Shown here piece by piece: positions 8,428-16,597 of a stretch of 29,728 bases of DNA. Every line of letters begins with the position of its first letter. Within the stretch, counting starts at the first letter, position 1. The stretch covers positions 1 through 29,728 of the forward strand of contig NZ_JAQIVI010000006.1 in the NCBI RefSeq assembly GCF_028618695.1, given 5' to 3'. The stretch is from Natrinema soli. GTDB lineage: Archaea; Halobacteriota; Halobacteria; Halobacteriales; Natrialbaceae. The notes beneath the pieces are model-generated. The model ran no database searches, was not told where the DNA came from, and saw only the letters and a program-made list of their open reading frames with translations. The position numbers were made by a program, and so were the translations under genes.

Positions 8428-9438
8428 TCAATCAGAGAAGATGCGCTGACCGAGAACCACACTCACAATTGTTGCCAGAAGACCAACGAGGAGGGCAAGC
8501 AGGCGTCGATGCATCGATGCCTGTAACTGATAGCTGTAATCACGTGCCTGGTCGTCAAATGGTCCATGAGCTCCGAAGTCGCCTGCCACTGGCTTGTAGA
8601 GGTTATGTTCTCGGTCAGGTGCGACCGGCTCGTCGGTCAGCTGAGAATCATAGCCTCCACTTGCGAGGTAGTTATCAAGCCGCCTTGGGATTAGCCGGTT
8701 GCCCAGAATCGCCTTTACTGTCGAGCGCCCGACCCATAGTTCGTCCTTGCCATGATCGACAGCCCACATGATCGCTCGAGCGGCGACCTCTGGCTGATAG
8801 ATCGGGGGCACTGGCTGAGGTTTCTGTGGCAGGCGACTCTTTGACCACTCGAATTGTGGGGTGTTCATTGCGGGCATCTGTACCATCGAGAGTTGTACGT
8901 TACAGTCGTCGTGAATAAGTTCAGTTCGCACAGATTCTGTATATCCCTGGATTGCATGTTTCGCCCCACAGTAGGCTGATTGGAGCGGAATGCCGCGATA
9001 GGCCAGTGCCGATCCGACTTGGACGATTGCTCCCTCATTGCGAGGTCGCATTCGGTTGAGTGCGGCTTGCGTCCCATAGACGTAGCCCAAGTACGTGACC
9101 TCAGTGACGCGGCGGTAGTCCTCAGAGGTCATCTCCGCGGCCGGCGAGAACACTGATACCATCGCATCGTTCACCCACACATCAATTGGGCCGAATGCAT
9201 CTTCGACAGTTTCGGCTGCGGCCTCAACCTGCTCGGGGTCGGCAATATCTGTCGGAACAACAATCGCTTCGCCGCCAGCTCCCTCGACGTCCTCTCGCGC
9301 ACCCTCAAGTCCGTCCTCGCCCCGCGCGAGCAGGCCGATCTTCGCGCCGCGTTCGGCGAATGAACGAGCAGTGGCTCGCCCGACGCCGGCTGATGCGCCT
9401 GTGATAACGACGACTTCTGAGTCGGTTGTGTTGGACAT
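8428..9438 (-). CDS. SDR family oxidoreductase with C-terminal membrane helix
   Basis: A 336-aa short-chain dehydrogenase/reductase. The Rossmann motif TGASAGVG lies at residues 13-20 and the catalytic set is Ser143 (VQVGSALAY), Tyr156 and Lys160 (YCGAK). The family NNAG motif reads NDAM at about 90-93. The C-terminal third is longer than in classical SDRs and ends with a hydrophobic helix (about 314-332), suggesting membrane attachment. The substrate is unknown. It is the last gene of a three-gene minus-strand operon, with only 2 bp separating it from the SPW/VKOR-like gene. Confidence 0.88.
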   Translation of the reverse strand: MSNTTDSEVVVITGASAGVGRATARSFAERGAKIGLLARGEDGLEGAREDVEGAGGEAIVVPTDIADPEQVEAAAETVEDAFGPIDVWVNDAMVSVFSPAAEMTSEDYRRVTEVTYLGYVYGTQAALNRMRPRNEGAIVQVGSALAYRGIPLQSAYCGAKHAIQGYTESVRTELIHDDCNVQLSMVQMPAMNTPQFEWSKSRLPQKPQPVPPIYQPEVAARAIMWAVDHGKDELWVGRSTVKAILGNRLIPRRLDNYLASGGYDSQLTDEPVAPDREHNLYKPVAGDFGAHGPFDDQARDYSYQLQASMHRRLLALLVGLLATIVSVVLGQRIFSD

Positions 9439-9440
9439 GG

Positions 9441-10961
9441 TTAGTTACTCAGGGGATTCAGTCGGTCGACCGATTCGAGAGTGGCGTAGCGCTCCCAGCC
9501 GCCGTAGCGGTCCGCGATTGGACCACGTGGAATGCTGAGGATCAGGACAAGTGTTCCGGTGACAGTGGCGTTAATTGCGGCGATCGTCGGGACGCCAGCG
9601 ATCAACCACGGCACGATGATGATCCACACAGCGAGCGGGATGTTGAGGAATCGAATCCCACGAGCAGGTTCGGCAGTTGCGATTACAGTAAAGGAGACGA
9701 TCAATGAACCCACAAGATGGCTACTATCGGCCATGATTCCCGAGGTTCCGAAGATCGTCGGCGAGAGCATGAACCAGACGCCCAGTGCCATCGCGGTTAG
9801 CAGAGTCCAGGGGATCGAAACACCCCAGAACGGTTCGCTAACTGGTGAGTCGCCGATCGATCGTGTCTCGGTCTCGTCAATGCCAGACTCCTCTTCAGAG
9901 ATCATTCCTCCCATCCAGAAGGCAGTCCAGAGGCTATCTCCCTGGCGCATCAGTCTGACGACGTACTGTCCCATCGCGACGACCTCGTCGATTGTCAGCG
10001 AGATCATCCACAGCATCCCGAACGCCGAGAGGAGACAGAGAGTACACCATGTCCCGACCATGACAGGTTGCATGATGACCAGCAGCACTTGGACGAAGCC
10101 TAATGGTATCACGACAACGCCGAAGAACGCGACCATCCATGGCATGGTACGCCACCGTCGCCGATCCCCCATGAATCCCATTAGAGCCTCGACTGAGTAA
10201 GCGACCGCGCCGAGACCGGCGTCGGAGACTGGGAAGGCAGCCGATACCTTCGATGTGAGGATCTGTTCGGTACCCGAGCCGTACAGTGGGTCCCAGACGC
10301 TGGTGATGTACTCGAGCTGGTAGGCAGCCATGTACCAGGACGCGAAGAAGCCGAAGATCCCGAGCGCAATCAGCGGCGCACGCTGGGCGCCCGTTGAGGG
10401 GTTGTATGACCAGCCTGGTGGAACGGCCGGCCCTTCCATCTCCGATCGCATTACGATGAGAACTGTGAATGTGATTACCATGACGCCAACGAGGGAGTTG
10501 TTGGCGTACGCTGCGGCCGTCGGCGCCCAGAATGCTATCGGCGAGAACACCAACCATAGGCCGACGAAGCCGTTGGCGTAGTTGGCATACCCACTCTCCC
10601 AGTAGATCGTGATCCCAGCGAGTGCAATCAGAACGAGTCCAGTAAGGACGGTACTCCAGGTCATCAACGCGTTCCCATAGCCCAGCGTCGGTGGACTCGC
10701 GAGGAGCCAGAGTCCGAGCGAGATCACGGCATACTGGGGCCAGATCTCCTCCGTCGGATGGGAGAGCATCATGTCGCCCGGACGCATCGATCCGTTACCG
10801 TTCTGCTCGATGTCATCCTGATCCCGACCACTGCTCTCTTCGTTCTGACTACTGTCGGCGTCGGCGCGTCGTGTACCGCCGTCGGTTCGCGAGTGTTTCT
10901 CTCTTAGTTCGTCCGGTTCCGGTTCTTCGTTCGAGTCGTTATGTCTTTTGTCGTTGGTCAT
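9441..10961 (-). CDS. SPW-repeat / vitamin K epoxide reductase-like membrane protein
   Basis: A 506-aa polytopic membrane protein. Residues 1-65 are a very acidic, disordered region. Residues about 75-170 form a first SPW-type module (LWLLASPPTLGY, WLVFSPIAFW). Residues about 195-325 form a VKOR-like four-helix bundle with the active-site Cys pair in GTWCTLCLLSA (Cys306, Cys309). Residues about 375-480 form a second SPW-like module. VKOR proteins pass electrons from thiols to a membrane quinone and help disulfide formation. These two are the only cysteines in the whole protein, so the usual second, shuttling Cys pair is absent. The gene starts within the last codons of the GH15 gene (4-nt overlap), so the two are probably translated together. 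Confidence 0.8.
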   Translation of the reverse strand: MTNDKRHNDSNEEPEPDELREKHSRTDGGTRRADADSSQNEESSGRDQDDIEQNGNGSMRPGDMMLSHPTEEIWPQYAVISLGLWLLASPPTLGYGNALMTWSTVLTGLVLIALAGITIYWESGYANYANGFVGLWLVFSPIAFWAPTAAAYANNSLVGVMVITFTVLIVMRSEMEGPAVPPGWSYNPSTGAQRAPLIALGIFGFFASWYMAAYQLEYITSVWDPLYGSGTEQILTSKVSAAFPVSDAGLGAVAYSVEALMGFMGDRRRWRTMPWMVAFFGVVVIPLGFVQVLLVIMQPVMVGTWCTLCLLSAFGMLWMISLTIDEVVAMGQYVVRLMRQGDSLWTAFWMGGMISEEESGIDETETRSIGDSPVSEPFWGVSIPWTLLTAMALGVWFMLSPTIFGTSGIMADSSHLVGSLIVSFTVIATAEPARGIRFLNIPLAVWIIIVPWLIAGVPTIAAINATVTGTLVLILSIPRGPIADRYGGWERYATLESVDRLNPLSN

Positions 10962-12871
10962 TGGGTATCTGTCCTCTCGCTTTTGTTCAGTTGACGAATG
11001 ATCTCGCCGCTCAAGTCGCTGTCATCGGTCCACTCGTCGCATCCGAGCGGTGCCCGTGATCCACCGCTCGAGTCGTCCATGTCAGCGAGATAGAGGACGC
11101 TGTTGATGAGTCCGATGTGGCTGTATGCTTGCGGGAAATTGCCGCGTTGTTCGCCGGTTTCGGGGTCGACCGCTTCGGCCAGCAGCCCGAGTGGGCTGGC
11201 ATACTCGAGGATAGACTCGAAGCGATCAGTCGCCTCGTCGGTCCGCCCTGCCAGCGCGAGCGCCATGACGAGCCAGAACGAACAGACGACGAACGGACTC
11301 GTCTCACCGGGGAGTCCGTCATCACCTTCATACCGCTGGACAAGGTCATTCTCGGTTGCCAAGCGGTCAATTGTCGCGTCGATTGTGCCTTGGACGCGAG
11401 CGTCGTCGGGCGGGAGGAAGCCCACAACCGGGATGAGGAGATTCGCTGCATCGAGGGTCTCGCCGCCAAACGTCTGGACGAAACTGTTCGCACGCTCGCT
11501 ATATCCGCGCTCTAGGATCGCCTTGCGAACGTCCTCGCGGCACGTCCGCCACCGCTCGAGTGGGGCCGACACGTCGTCGCCGGCGGCCTCGGCGAGCTTG
11601 ATTCCACGATCCAGGGCCGTCCAGCACATCACCTTCGAGTAGACGTAGTGCTGCGGGTCGTTGCGGGGCTCCCAAATGCTGGCGTCAGGCTGATCCCATC
11701 CCTCACAGATGTAGTCGATGAGGTCGCACATGACTGCCCAGTCATCGGTCGTCACCGCTTCGCCGTAACGGACGCTCTCGTAGATCGCGAGGATCAACTC
11801 GCCGTAGATGTCAAGTTGGCGTTGTTGTCGGGCCGCGTTCCCGACACGAACGGGGGCCGATCCACGATACCCTTCGAGGTGATCGAGGACGCGTTCCTCA
11901 AGGTCGTCGCCGCCGTGGAGGCCGTAGACCGGTGGAACGTCCGCAGGATCGTGATTTCGACAGTGGTCGAGACACAGCTGGAAGTACGAGCGCGCCTCGT
12001 CGAGATGGCCCAGTTCGGCCAGTGCCTGAACAGTGAAGGCTGCGTCGCGGATCCAGTTGAACCGGTAGTCCCAATTACGAACGCCCCCGAGATCCTCGGG
12101 GATCGAGGTCGTTGGAGCTGCACACACCGCGCCTGTCCCCCTGTGAATGAGGAGCTTGAGAACGAGCGACGACCGAACCGCCAGATCGTGCCATGGGCTA
12201 TCGAGGGAACAATCTGTCTTATTACAATCGTGGCTCCACTCCCGCCAGTAATCGACGACTCCTTCGAGCATCTTCTGATGGTGCGAAGAATCGAGTGGAA
12301 TCGACTCATCGTAGCCGAGGACTAGCCAGCGCGTCTCGCCAGCCTCGAGCGTCACCGTCGCGCTTGCCCCGTGGCCATCGGTTGACGGTCGGACCGGTAG
12401 GTCGCTTGAGAGGATAGCTCGTTCGTTGGCACCGATTGCGACCACGCCGTCAGCCGCCAGTTCGATGATGGGCACCTCTCGCGCGTAGTCGAACCGCGGC
12501 TCGAACGTGACTTCAAACTCGAGTGGACCATTGTCACACTCGAGCTTTCGGTAAACGGCTGGCGGTCGGTCGGCAAATTCGGTCGCCTCGGCGATAGGCA
12601 TGAAATCCGTTACCGTCGCGCTGCCGTCGGCGGTCTGAAACGTCGTTTCGAGGACGGTAGTCCGATCACGGTATCGTTGGATGGACTCGAATGACTGTGT
12701 CGGTCGGACGGCGAAGTGACCACCGCGGTCGGCATCAAGTATTGCGGCGAAGACGCTCGGCGACTCAACGTGCGGGAGCGGACACCAATCGATTGAACCG
12801 TCGCAACCAACCAGAGCGACCGTATTTCCATCGCCGATCGCACCGTACTCCGTGAGTTGTTTGTATTGCAT
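10958..12871 (-). CDS. Glycoside hydrolase family 15 (glucoamylase/trehalase-like)
   Basis: A 637-aa protein of the GH15 family, which hydrolyses alpha-glucosidic bonds with inversion. The N-terminal domain starts with the characteristic LTEYGAIGDGNTVALVGCDGSIDW. The (alpha/alpha)6 barrel has VRNWDYRFNWIRDAAFT, a conserved IWEPR segment carrying a likely catalytic Glu, and the C-terminal NFPQAYSHIGLINSVLYL. Length is standard. There is no signal peptide, so it acts in the cytoplasm, perhaps on trehalose, glucans or a glycoside. It is the first gene of the operon GH15 - SPW/VKOR - SDR. An A/T-rich promoter lies directly upstream, consistent with a leaderless mRNA. Confidence 0.92.
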   Translation of the reverse strand: MQYKQLTEYGAIGDGNTVALVGCDGSIDWCPLPHVESPSVFAAILDADRGGHFAVRPTQSFESIQRYRDRTTVLETTFQTADGSATVTDFMPIAEATEFADRPPAVYRKLECDNGPLEFEVTFEPRFDYAREVPIIELAADGVVAIGANERAILSSDLPVRPSTDGHGASATVTLEAGETRWLVLGYDESIPLDSSHHQKMLEGVVDYWREWSHDCNKTDCSLDSPWHDLAVRSSLVLKLLIHRGTGAVCAAPTTSIPEDLGGVRNWDYRFNWIRDAAFTVQALAELGHLDEARSYFQLCLDHCRNHDPADVPPVYGLHGGDDLEERVLDHLEGYRGSAPVRVGNAARQQRQLDIYGELILAIYESVRYGEAVTTDDWAVMCDLIDYICEGWDQPDASIWEPRNDPQHYVYSKVMCWTALDRGIKLAEAAGDDVSAPLERWRTCREDVRKAILERGYSERANSFVQTFGGETLDAANLLIPVVGFLPPDDARVQGTIDATIDRLATENDLVQRYEGDDGLPGETSPFVVCSFWLVMALALAGRTDEATDRFESILEYASPLGLLAEAVDPETGEQRGNFPQAYSHIGLINSVLYLADMDDSSGGSRAPLGCDEWTDDSDLSGEIIRQLNKSERTDTQ

Positions 12872-12886
12872 GAATGTGTTTATAAG

Positions 12887-12897
12887 ATTTTATTTAT
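12887..12897 (-). promoter_or_regulatory. TATA-like promoter element of the GH15 operon
   Basis: On the minus strand CATAAATAAAA is centred about 21 nt before the ATG at 12871, with a second A/T-rich stretch (CTTATAAAC) closer in. This spacing suits a leaderless or very short-leader haloarchaeal transcript. Confidence 0.5.
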
Positions 12898-12954
12898 GTG
12901 TGGATCTTTAGTTGTTTATCGGATGACTGGTTGAGTATCTCCACATCGTATTCC

Positions 12955-13329
12955 TTATTCGGCAGTCATACGGAAGGGGGGACTACGGTCGGCGATAGTT
13001 GCGACATAGGTGTTGTAGCTTCCAAAGCTCGCCACGATGGTTCCTGAGATGATGTCGTTCCAGATCGGTGAGCTCTCGAGGCCAAAAACAAACGGTGCAA
13101 CGATGAGCCAGCATCCGAGAACCGTGACGAATCCTGCGCCGAGCATATTCACAGGTCGTCGTCTGATAGCCCTCGTGTAATTATAGCCGGCAACGAGAGC
13201 GATTGTAGTGCCGACAAGCACGTCGTTCCAGCGACCGACCGCTGGCGTATTAAAGACGAATGGAGCCACGATCAGCCAGCAGCCAAACGCACTGTTGCCG
13301 CCAGTAGTGAGTTTTGTTATCGTATCCAT
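12955..13329 (-). CDS. Small SPW-repeat membrane protein
   Basis: A 124-aa membrane protein with about four hydrophobic segments arranged as two repeats. Each repeat has the GCWLIVAPFVF signature (residues about 16-27 and 71-82) followed by WNDVLVGT or WNDIISGT. This is the SPW repeat pattern, also present in the large membrane protein encoded nearby. The function of the family is unknown. The start ATG at 13329 gives MDTITKLTTGGNSAFGCWL. It lies downstream of the DUF326-type gene with a gap of 70 bp and upstream of the GH15 operon on the same strand. Confidence 0.85.
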   Translation of the reverse strand: MDTITKLTTGGNSAFGCWLIVAPFVFNTPAVGRWNDVLVGTTIALVAGYNYTRAIRRRPVNMLGAGFVTVLGCWLIVAPFVFGLESSPIWNDIISGTIVASFGSYNTYVATIADRSPPFRMTAE

Positions 13330-13399
13330 GTGCCAATGCTATACCGGTTTATCGCGAGTAGTTGGCGTTCAGGCCGACGAATCGCGATGGACTGGGACC

Positions 13400-13750
13400 T
13401 TAGGCTGACGCCATGTTCCGGCAGGTCTCCGCACACTCTCGGAGGACCTCTGCACAGACCTGGCAGTGCTCGGCGTCGTGCTGTTCGCACTCATCGGCAC
13501 ACGCTTCGCAAGCGTCGGCGGTGATCGCAGCGATATCCGTTCTATACCCTGAATCACGAGCCATGAACCGTGCGTGCATGCTCGCCAGGTCGGCCACGTC
13601 CCGGCAAAGTCGGAGACACTCGGCCATATCCTCGTCGCCGGCGCACTCGTCGGCACACCATTCACATGCTTGGACACACTCAAGACAGCTGTCGATACAT
13701 TCTTGCATCTCTTCGTTCTCGCTGACGTGGTCGATTTCAGTTAGTGCCAT
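13400..13750 (-). CDS. Four-helix bundle copper-binding (DUF326/Csp-like) protein
   Basis: A 116-aa soluble, Cys-rich protein. Cysteines recur along predicted helices at i, i+3/i+4 spacing: C-x3-C-x2-C-x3-C-x2-C-x3-C near residues 18-36, a further pair near 45-49, and a second cluster from about 80 to 110 (CEACADEC, CQVCAEVLRECAETC). This is the pattern of the DUF326/copper storage protein group, in which the inner faces of a four-helix bundle bind many Cu(I) ions. No signal peptide is seen, so it is likely cytosolic. Its role fits the CopB-type ATPase and halocyanin-like protein encoded a few kb away. Copper binding is inferred from the family, not shown. Confidence 0.85.
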   Translation of the reverse strand: MALTEIDHVSENEEMQECIDSCLECVQACEWCADECAGDEDMAECLRLCRDVADLASMHARFMARDSGYRTDIAAITADACEACADECEQHDAEHCQVCAEVLRECAETCRNMASA

Positions 13751-14147
13751 TGCACTCGATCCGTCGGCGACAACCGACTTTGTTATCCATACCGCATGAC
13801 AATCCGACTAAACGGTGAGGAGTAATACTCCCACCAAGCCCCATGGTATGACTAATCGGTGAGGCCGTTGCAGAAACTGTTGGGGTGAGTTAAATCGGCA
13901 TTTTCTTCGGCGCATAGCTGAGCCAGTCCCCCGCTCCCTTCTCTAAGGTAGTATTAGTGTCGAATGATGAGACACCTCTCGAAAGGACTTCGACTGTGAA
14001 GTCGAACTATCCACAAAACATCGCCGATGTTCTGAAGAGTGCACACGTGCCTGCTCTTATAATGCAGGGAACGATACTGGGAGTCTGATCACCGATATCA
14101 GTTGTTCGTGCTATCTGGCTGTCTATGCAATCTCAGGCCGTATTTTA
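13751..14147. other. 397-bp intergenic region, no gene recognised
   Basis: It separates the minus-strand DUF326-type gene from the plus-strand membrane gene pair and should hold both promoters. Two short dyads are visible: GACTTC...GAAGTC in 13986-14003 and AACATCG-C-CGATGTT at 14017-14031. No coding potential of note was seen. The region could include remnants, but none can be identified. Confidence 0.5.
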
Positions 14148-14495
14148 ATGATTTGGAGATCCATAGATCATTATATGATACCCCCTGACATTCAGGTCCT
14201 CGGTATCCCTTTTGCACTCATCACCGGTACTGGTGCCGGGGTGTTCGCACTCCTATCATGGGGCATTTTCCGAAACTCGCCATTTGGTTTGGCAATTGCT
14301 CTTCTCTCACTCGTGATGTTTATTTTGACAATGTATCACACAATGTTGCTTATTGTCGGGCCAAATACACTGGTTTTGCACGTGCTTCGAAGCGCAGCAA
14401 ACACGATTATTGCAGTATTCCTTGGACTGCTGATACTGAGACACTACCAAATTCGACAGCATCAGTCGGGGGGTGAGTTATCATGGGCGGACTAA
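14148..14495 (+). CDS. Small hydrophobic membrane protein, unknown
   Basis: A 115-aa protein with about three membrane helices (residues about 16-40, 44-70 and 80-97) and a short polar tail (RHYQIRQHQSGG). No functional motif is seen. Two starts are possible: ATG 14148 or ATG 14175, the latter giving MIPPDIQVLGIP. Its last 13 bp overlap the start of the next gene, so the two are probably translationally coupled and may form a membrane sensor pair. Confidence 0.6.
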   Translation: MIWRSIDHYMIPPDIQVLGIPFALITGTGAGVFALLSWGIFRNSPFGLAIALLSLVMFILTMYHTMLLIVGPNTLVLHVLRSAANTIIAVFLGLLILRHYQIRQHQSGGELSWAD

Positions 14496-15064
14496 CACTT
14501 TTTGCCGAATACAATTTAGCAGTCGGAATTGTGGTTTCGCTCGAGTTGTTGTATTTTCTCTGGCTTGAGATATCAGTACTGGCATACCGACGGTTCATCC
14601 TCCTCACAGTCGCTGGATTGGTCTTAGCCGTAATCGGCGGACCAATCACCGAACTGTTTGCGCCATCTCTCATCCATTGGGTACACGGAATCGCTGCACT
14701 TCTGGTAATCTTCGGCTTCTATAATCCCGTATTGAACGATGTCCGAACAACAGAGTGGGCTCAGGTATTACTGAATAACCCCGATCGTATCCGCCAACAG
14801 GATGATTGGATGACACCAATGGACGATAAAATCTTGGAGATAATGCACGGTTCTAATCTGACATTGACGCCATCGATTATCGCCTTCAATACCGGTTGCA
14901 GTCAGAAAGAGGTAAACCGTCGCTTGATCGAATTGGCTGACCATGGCTTCGTTGAAAAGATCGAACGAGGAAAATATCGGCTGACTCAACGCGGAGAACA
15001 ATATCTTTGCGGACAGTTTGACGCAGTTTCGATAACAAATGATGAAACTGGTGTTCAGAGTTAG
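14483..15064 (+). CDS. Membrane protein with C-terminal winged-helix domain
   Basis: A 193-aa protein with three hydrophobic segments in residues about 5-85, then a cytoplasmic winged helix-turn-helix domain from about 108 to 180 (DDKILEIMHGSNLTLTPSIIAF, then CSQKEVNRRLIELADHGFVEK, then YRLTQRGEQYL). The domain resembles the PhiH1-repressor/PadR-like winged helices common in haloarchaea. A membrane-tied DNA-binding protein suggests one-component sensing of a membrane or external signal. The preceding overlapping membrane gene is a natural partner. Target genes are not known. Confidence 0.75.
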   Translation: MGGLTLFAEYNLAVGIVVSLELLYFLWLEISVLAYRRFILLTVAGLVLAVIGGPITELFAPSLIHWVHGIAALLVIFGFYNPVLNDVRTTEWAQVLLNNPDRIRQQDDWMTPMDDKILEIMHGSNLTLTPSIIAFNTGCSQKEVNRRLIELADHGFVEKIERGKYRLTQRGEQYLCGQFDAVSITNDETGVQS

Positions 15065-15189
15065 GTGTTTTTATGGTTTTCTCCGTTACGAAGGGCAAGG
15101 TTCCACTCTCTTACAGGAGTGACACATATGGTCATTACCCGTGATTTTAGGTGCGGGAGGAGGTCAATTGCAAACCTGAGTCTCAATAA

Positions 15190-15567
15190 TTACTTTGTGG
15201 AGTCTTTTGGATCGACGGGTGCGATGTACTTGTTCTTCCAGGAATTCCCCTCGCGCCACTGCCAGTAATAATATTTGTAGCCGGGTTTCGTTTCCTTGAC
15301 CGTGATGTACGCACCACTGGTGGCTACTCCCTCATAGTCAGTGGGATCGGTCGAAATCCCCCGTTCTTCGAGGGTGGTTTGTTCATCGTCAGTGATTGAG
15401 TCACGTTCTCGAGTTTCAGTGACTTCACGCTCGCGTTCGGAGCGTTTCCAGTGGGCAAGTTGGTCAGCATATGTACTCACTTGGTCGAGGCGGTCGGGTG
15501 GTTGGCGTTCGAGTGGCTCGCGGAGGGTCTTTGGAAGATCGGGAGGTTCTGGTTTCTCTGCGGTCAT
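15190..15567 (-). CDS. Hypothetical protein preceded by a perfect inverted repeat
   Basis: A 125-aa soluble protein. The first half is charged and probably helical (MTAEKPEPPDLPKTLREPLE ... WKRSEREREVTETRERDSI). The second half has an aromatic segment (GAYITVKETKPGYKYYYWQW followed by REGNSWKNKYIAPV) that resembles small modules of haloarchaeal plasmids and viruses. No enzymatic motif is seen. The promoter region holds a 13-bp perfect inverted repeat, so it may be autoregulated or may bind that site. It marks the left edge of the accessory region. Confidence 0.6.
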   Translation of the reverse strand: MTAEKPEPPDLPKTLREPLERQPPDRLDQVSTYADQLAHWKRSEREREVTETRERDSITDDEQTTLEERGISTDPTDYEGVATSGAYITVKETKPGYKYYYWQWREGNSWKNKYIAPVDPKDSTK

Positions 15568-15576
15568 CCCGGTTCT

Positions 15577-15622
15577 GCGTTACCCCACAGCGCATAGAAT
15601 TATATACATTGTGGGGTAACGC
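15577..15622. promoter_or_regulatory. 13-bp perfect inverted repeat flanking a TATA-like core
   Basis: GCGTTACCCCACA at 15577-15589 and its exact complement TGTGGGGTAACGC at 15610-15622 enclose a 20-nt spacer that contains ATTATATAC. The repeat begins 10 nt upstream of the start of the minus-strand gene at 15567. It looks like a dimeric repressor site overlying the core promoter. A replication or recombination site is the alternative. Confidence 0.75.
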
Positions 15623-15676
15623 CCTTGCCATTTGTCCAGGTAACTATATGTGTTCGGACACAAACTGTCGGATTAT

Positions 15677-15868
15677 ATGCGTCGTCGGGGAGTCCTCACT
15701 AGGTCAAGCGCCGCTTTCACCGGGACCGGGGTAGCTGGGTGTCTTGGTTCGGACACTGACAAAAGCGTGCTCAAGGGGGTTACTGAGGTCGGCTGGGTTC
15801 TCGAGATCACAATATCGGTAGTCGAGCACGACTTTGGCGAGCTGCAAGCGAGGGTCGATATCGAATGA
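15677..15868 (+). CDS. Short lipoprotein-like protein, possibly truncated
   Basis: A 63-aa ORF starting MRRRGVLTRSSAAFTGTGVAGC, a signal with clustered Arg, a weak hydrophobic core and a lipobox-like VAGC, followed by GSDTDKS and a short beta-rich tail ending QARVDIE. This is how haloarchaeal lipoproteins start, but the mature part is only about 40 residues, so it may be a truncated gene. Its stop overlaps the start of the HNH gene (ATGA at 15865), which argues it is still translated. An upstream in-frame ATG at 15650 is less likely because it would precede the signal. Confidence 0.45.
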   Translation: MRRRGVLTRSSAAFTGTGVAGCLGSDTDKSVLKGVTEVGWVLEITISVVEHDFGELQARVDIE

Positions 15869-16530
15869 GTACACTCGAGGCCCAGATTGAGTCACGCTAC
15901 GACGATCCTGATGCGTATTCAGGGAATCGTCCGCCAGACTGGGAAGCCCGCCGAAAAATGGTATACCGCCATGACAACTGGACATGCCAAGCGTGCGGTC
16001 GACAAAGCGGCCCGCATGCGGGTGACGAGGGGGTTCGGCTCCACGCCCACCACATCGTTCCGTTGTCGAAGGGTGGATCGAACCGGCTGTCGAATCTGGA
16101 AACACTGTGTGAACCATGCCACCAGACCCAACACGACCACGATATCTTTACTGGCGACTGGGTCGGTGATGGCCCGCGCGTGTATACGGTTGGGTCACTG
16201 CGAGCAACTGCACGCGGGATTTTTGCTGCGCTGGTAATCGCTCTGTGGATCGTCCTCGTTGCTCGACTAATCGCGCTCTCCGGAGGATATCCCCCGATGG
16301 CAGTGGGGAGAGAGACTGTACTCCTGGTAGGAGCGACGCTTCTGGGAAGTGTGGTAATCATCTCAAAACCCCTCCTCGTCACGAGTGTACTGGGAATCGT
16401 GGCCGCTGCGATAACGGCATTTGCCTGGGCCGACTTTGGATTGAGCCCCGAATTTGGACTCATTGGGGCAATCGTGTGGCCGCCAGTCATCCTCGGAGCA
16501 TGGGCAATTGCCTGTGACTATATACAGTGA
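15865..16530 (+). CDS. HNH nuclease with C-terminal membrane helices
   Basis: A 221-aa protein. Residues 27-90 form an HNH/McrA-type nuclease fold with structural zinc ligands Cys41-x2-Cys44 (CQAC) and Cys82-x2-Cys85 (CEPC), the active-site pair in HAHHIVPLSKGG (about 60-71) and LSNLETLCEPCH. After residue 105 come about four hydrophobic segments (about 113-135, 142-160, 164-190 and 195-218), so the nuclease would sit on the inner membrane face. Soluble HNH proteins are common; a membrane-anchored one is less so. It directly precedes the T4SS-like operon and might act on incoming or outgoing DNA, or be a defence or mobile-element protein. The start overlaps the stop of the lipoprotein-like ORF. 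Confidence 0.8.
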   Translation: MSTLEAQIESRYDDPDAYSGNRPPDWEARRKMVYRHDNWTCQACGRQSGPHAGDEGVRLHAHHIVPLSKGGSNRLSNLETLCEPCHQTQHDHDIFTGDWVGDGPRVYTVGSLRATARGIFAALVIALWIVLVARLIALSGGYPPMAVGRETVLLVGATLLGSVVIISKPLLVTSVLGIVAAAITAFAWADFGLSPEFGLIGAIVWPPVILGAWAIACDYIQ

Positions 16531-16562
16531 TCGCTTCACTTGTATCCATACCTGCATCTAGG

Positions 16563-16597
16563 ATTAAATCTAAATACTAGCACCTAAGAGAGCGAGT
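16563..16597 (+). promoter_or_regulatory. Promoter region of T4SS block 1 with shared CCTAAGAG motif
   Basis: A TATA-like A/T stretch (ATTAAATCTAAATA) is followed by ACTAGCACCTAAGAG at 16576-16590, 7 nt before the ATG at 16598. The same arrangement (TAAATTTTAACTAG then ACCTAAGAG) precedes T4SS block 2 at 26584, implying shared control of the two blocks. Confidence 0.55.

Noticed and set aside
13751..14147. Small RNA or riboswitch suggested by short dyads
   Set aside because: The dyads are only 6-7 bp and isolated; nothing more supports an RNA gene.
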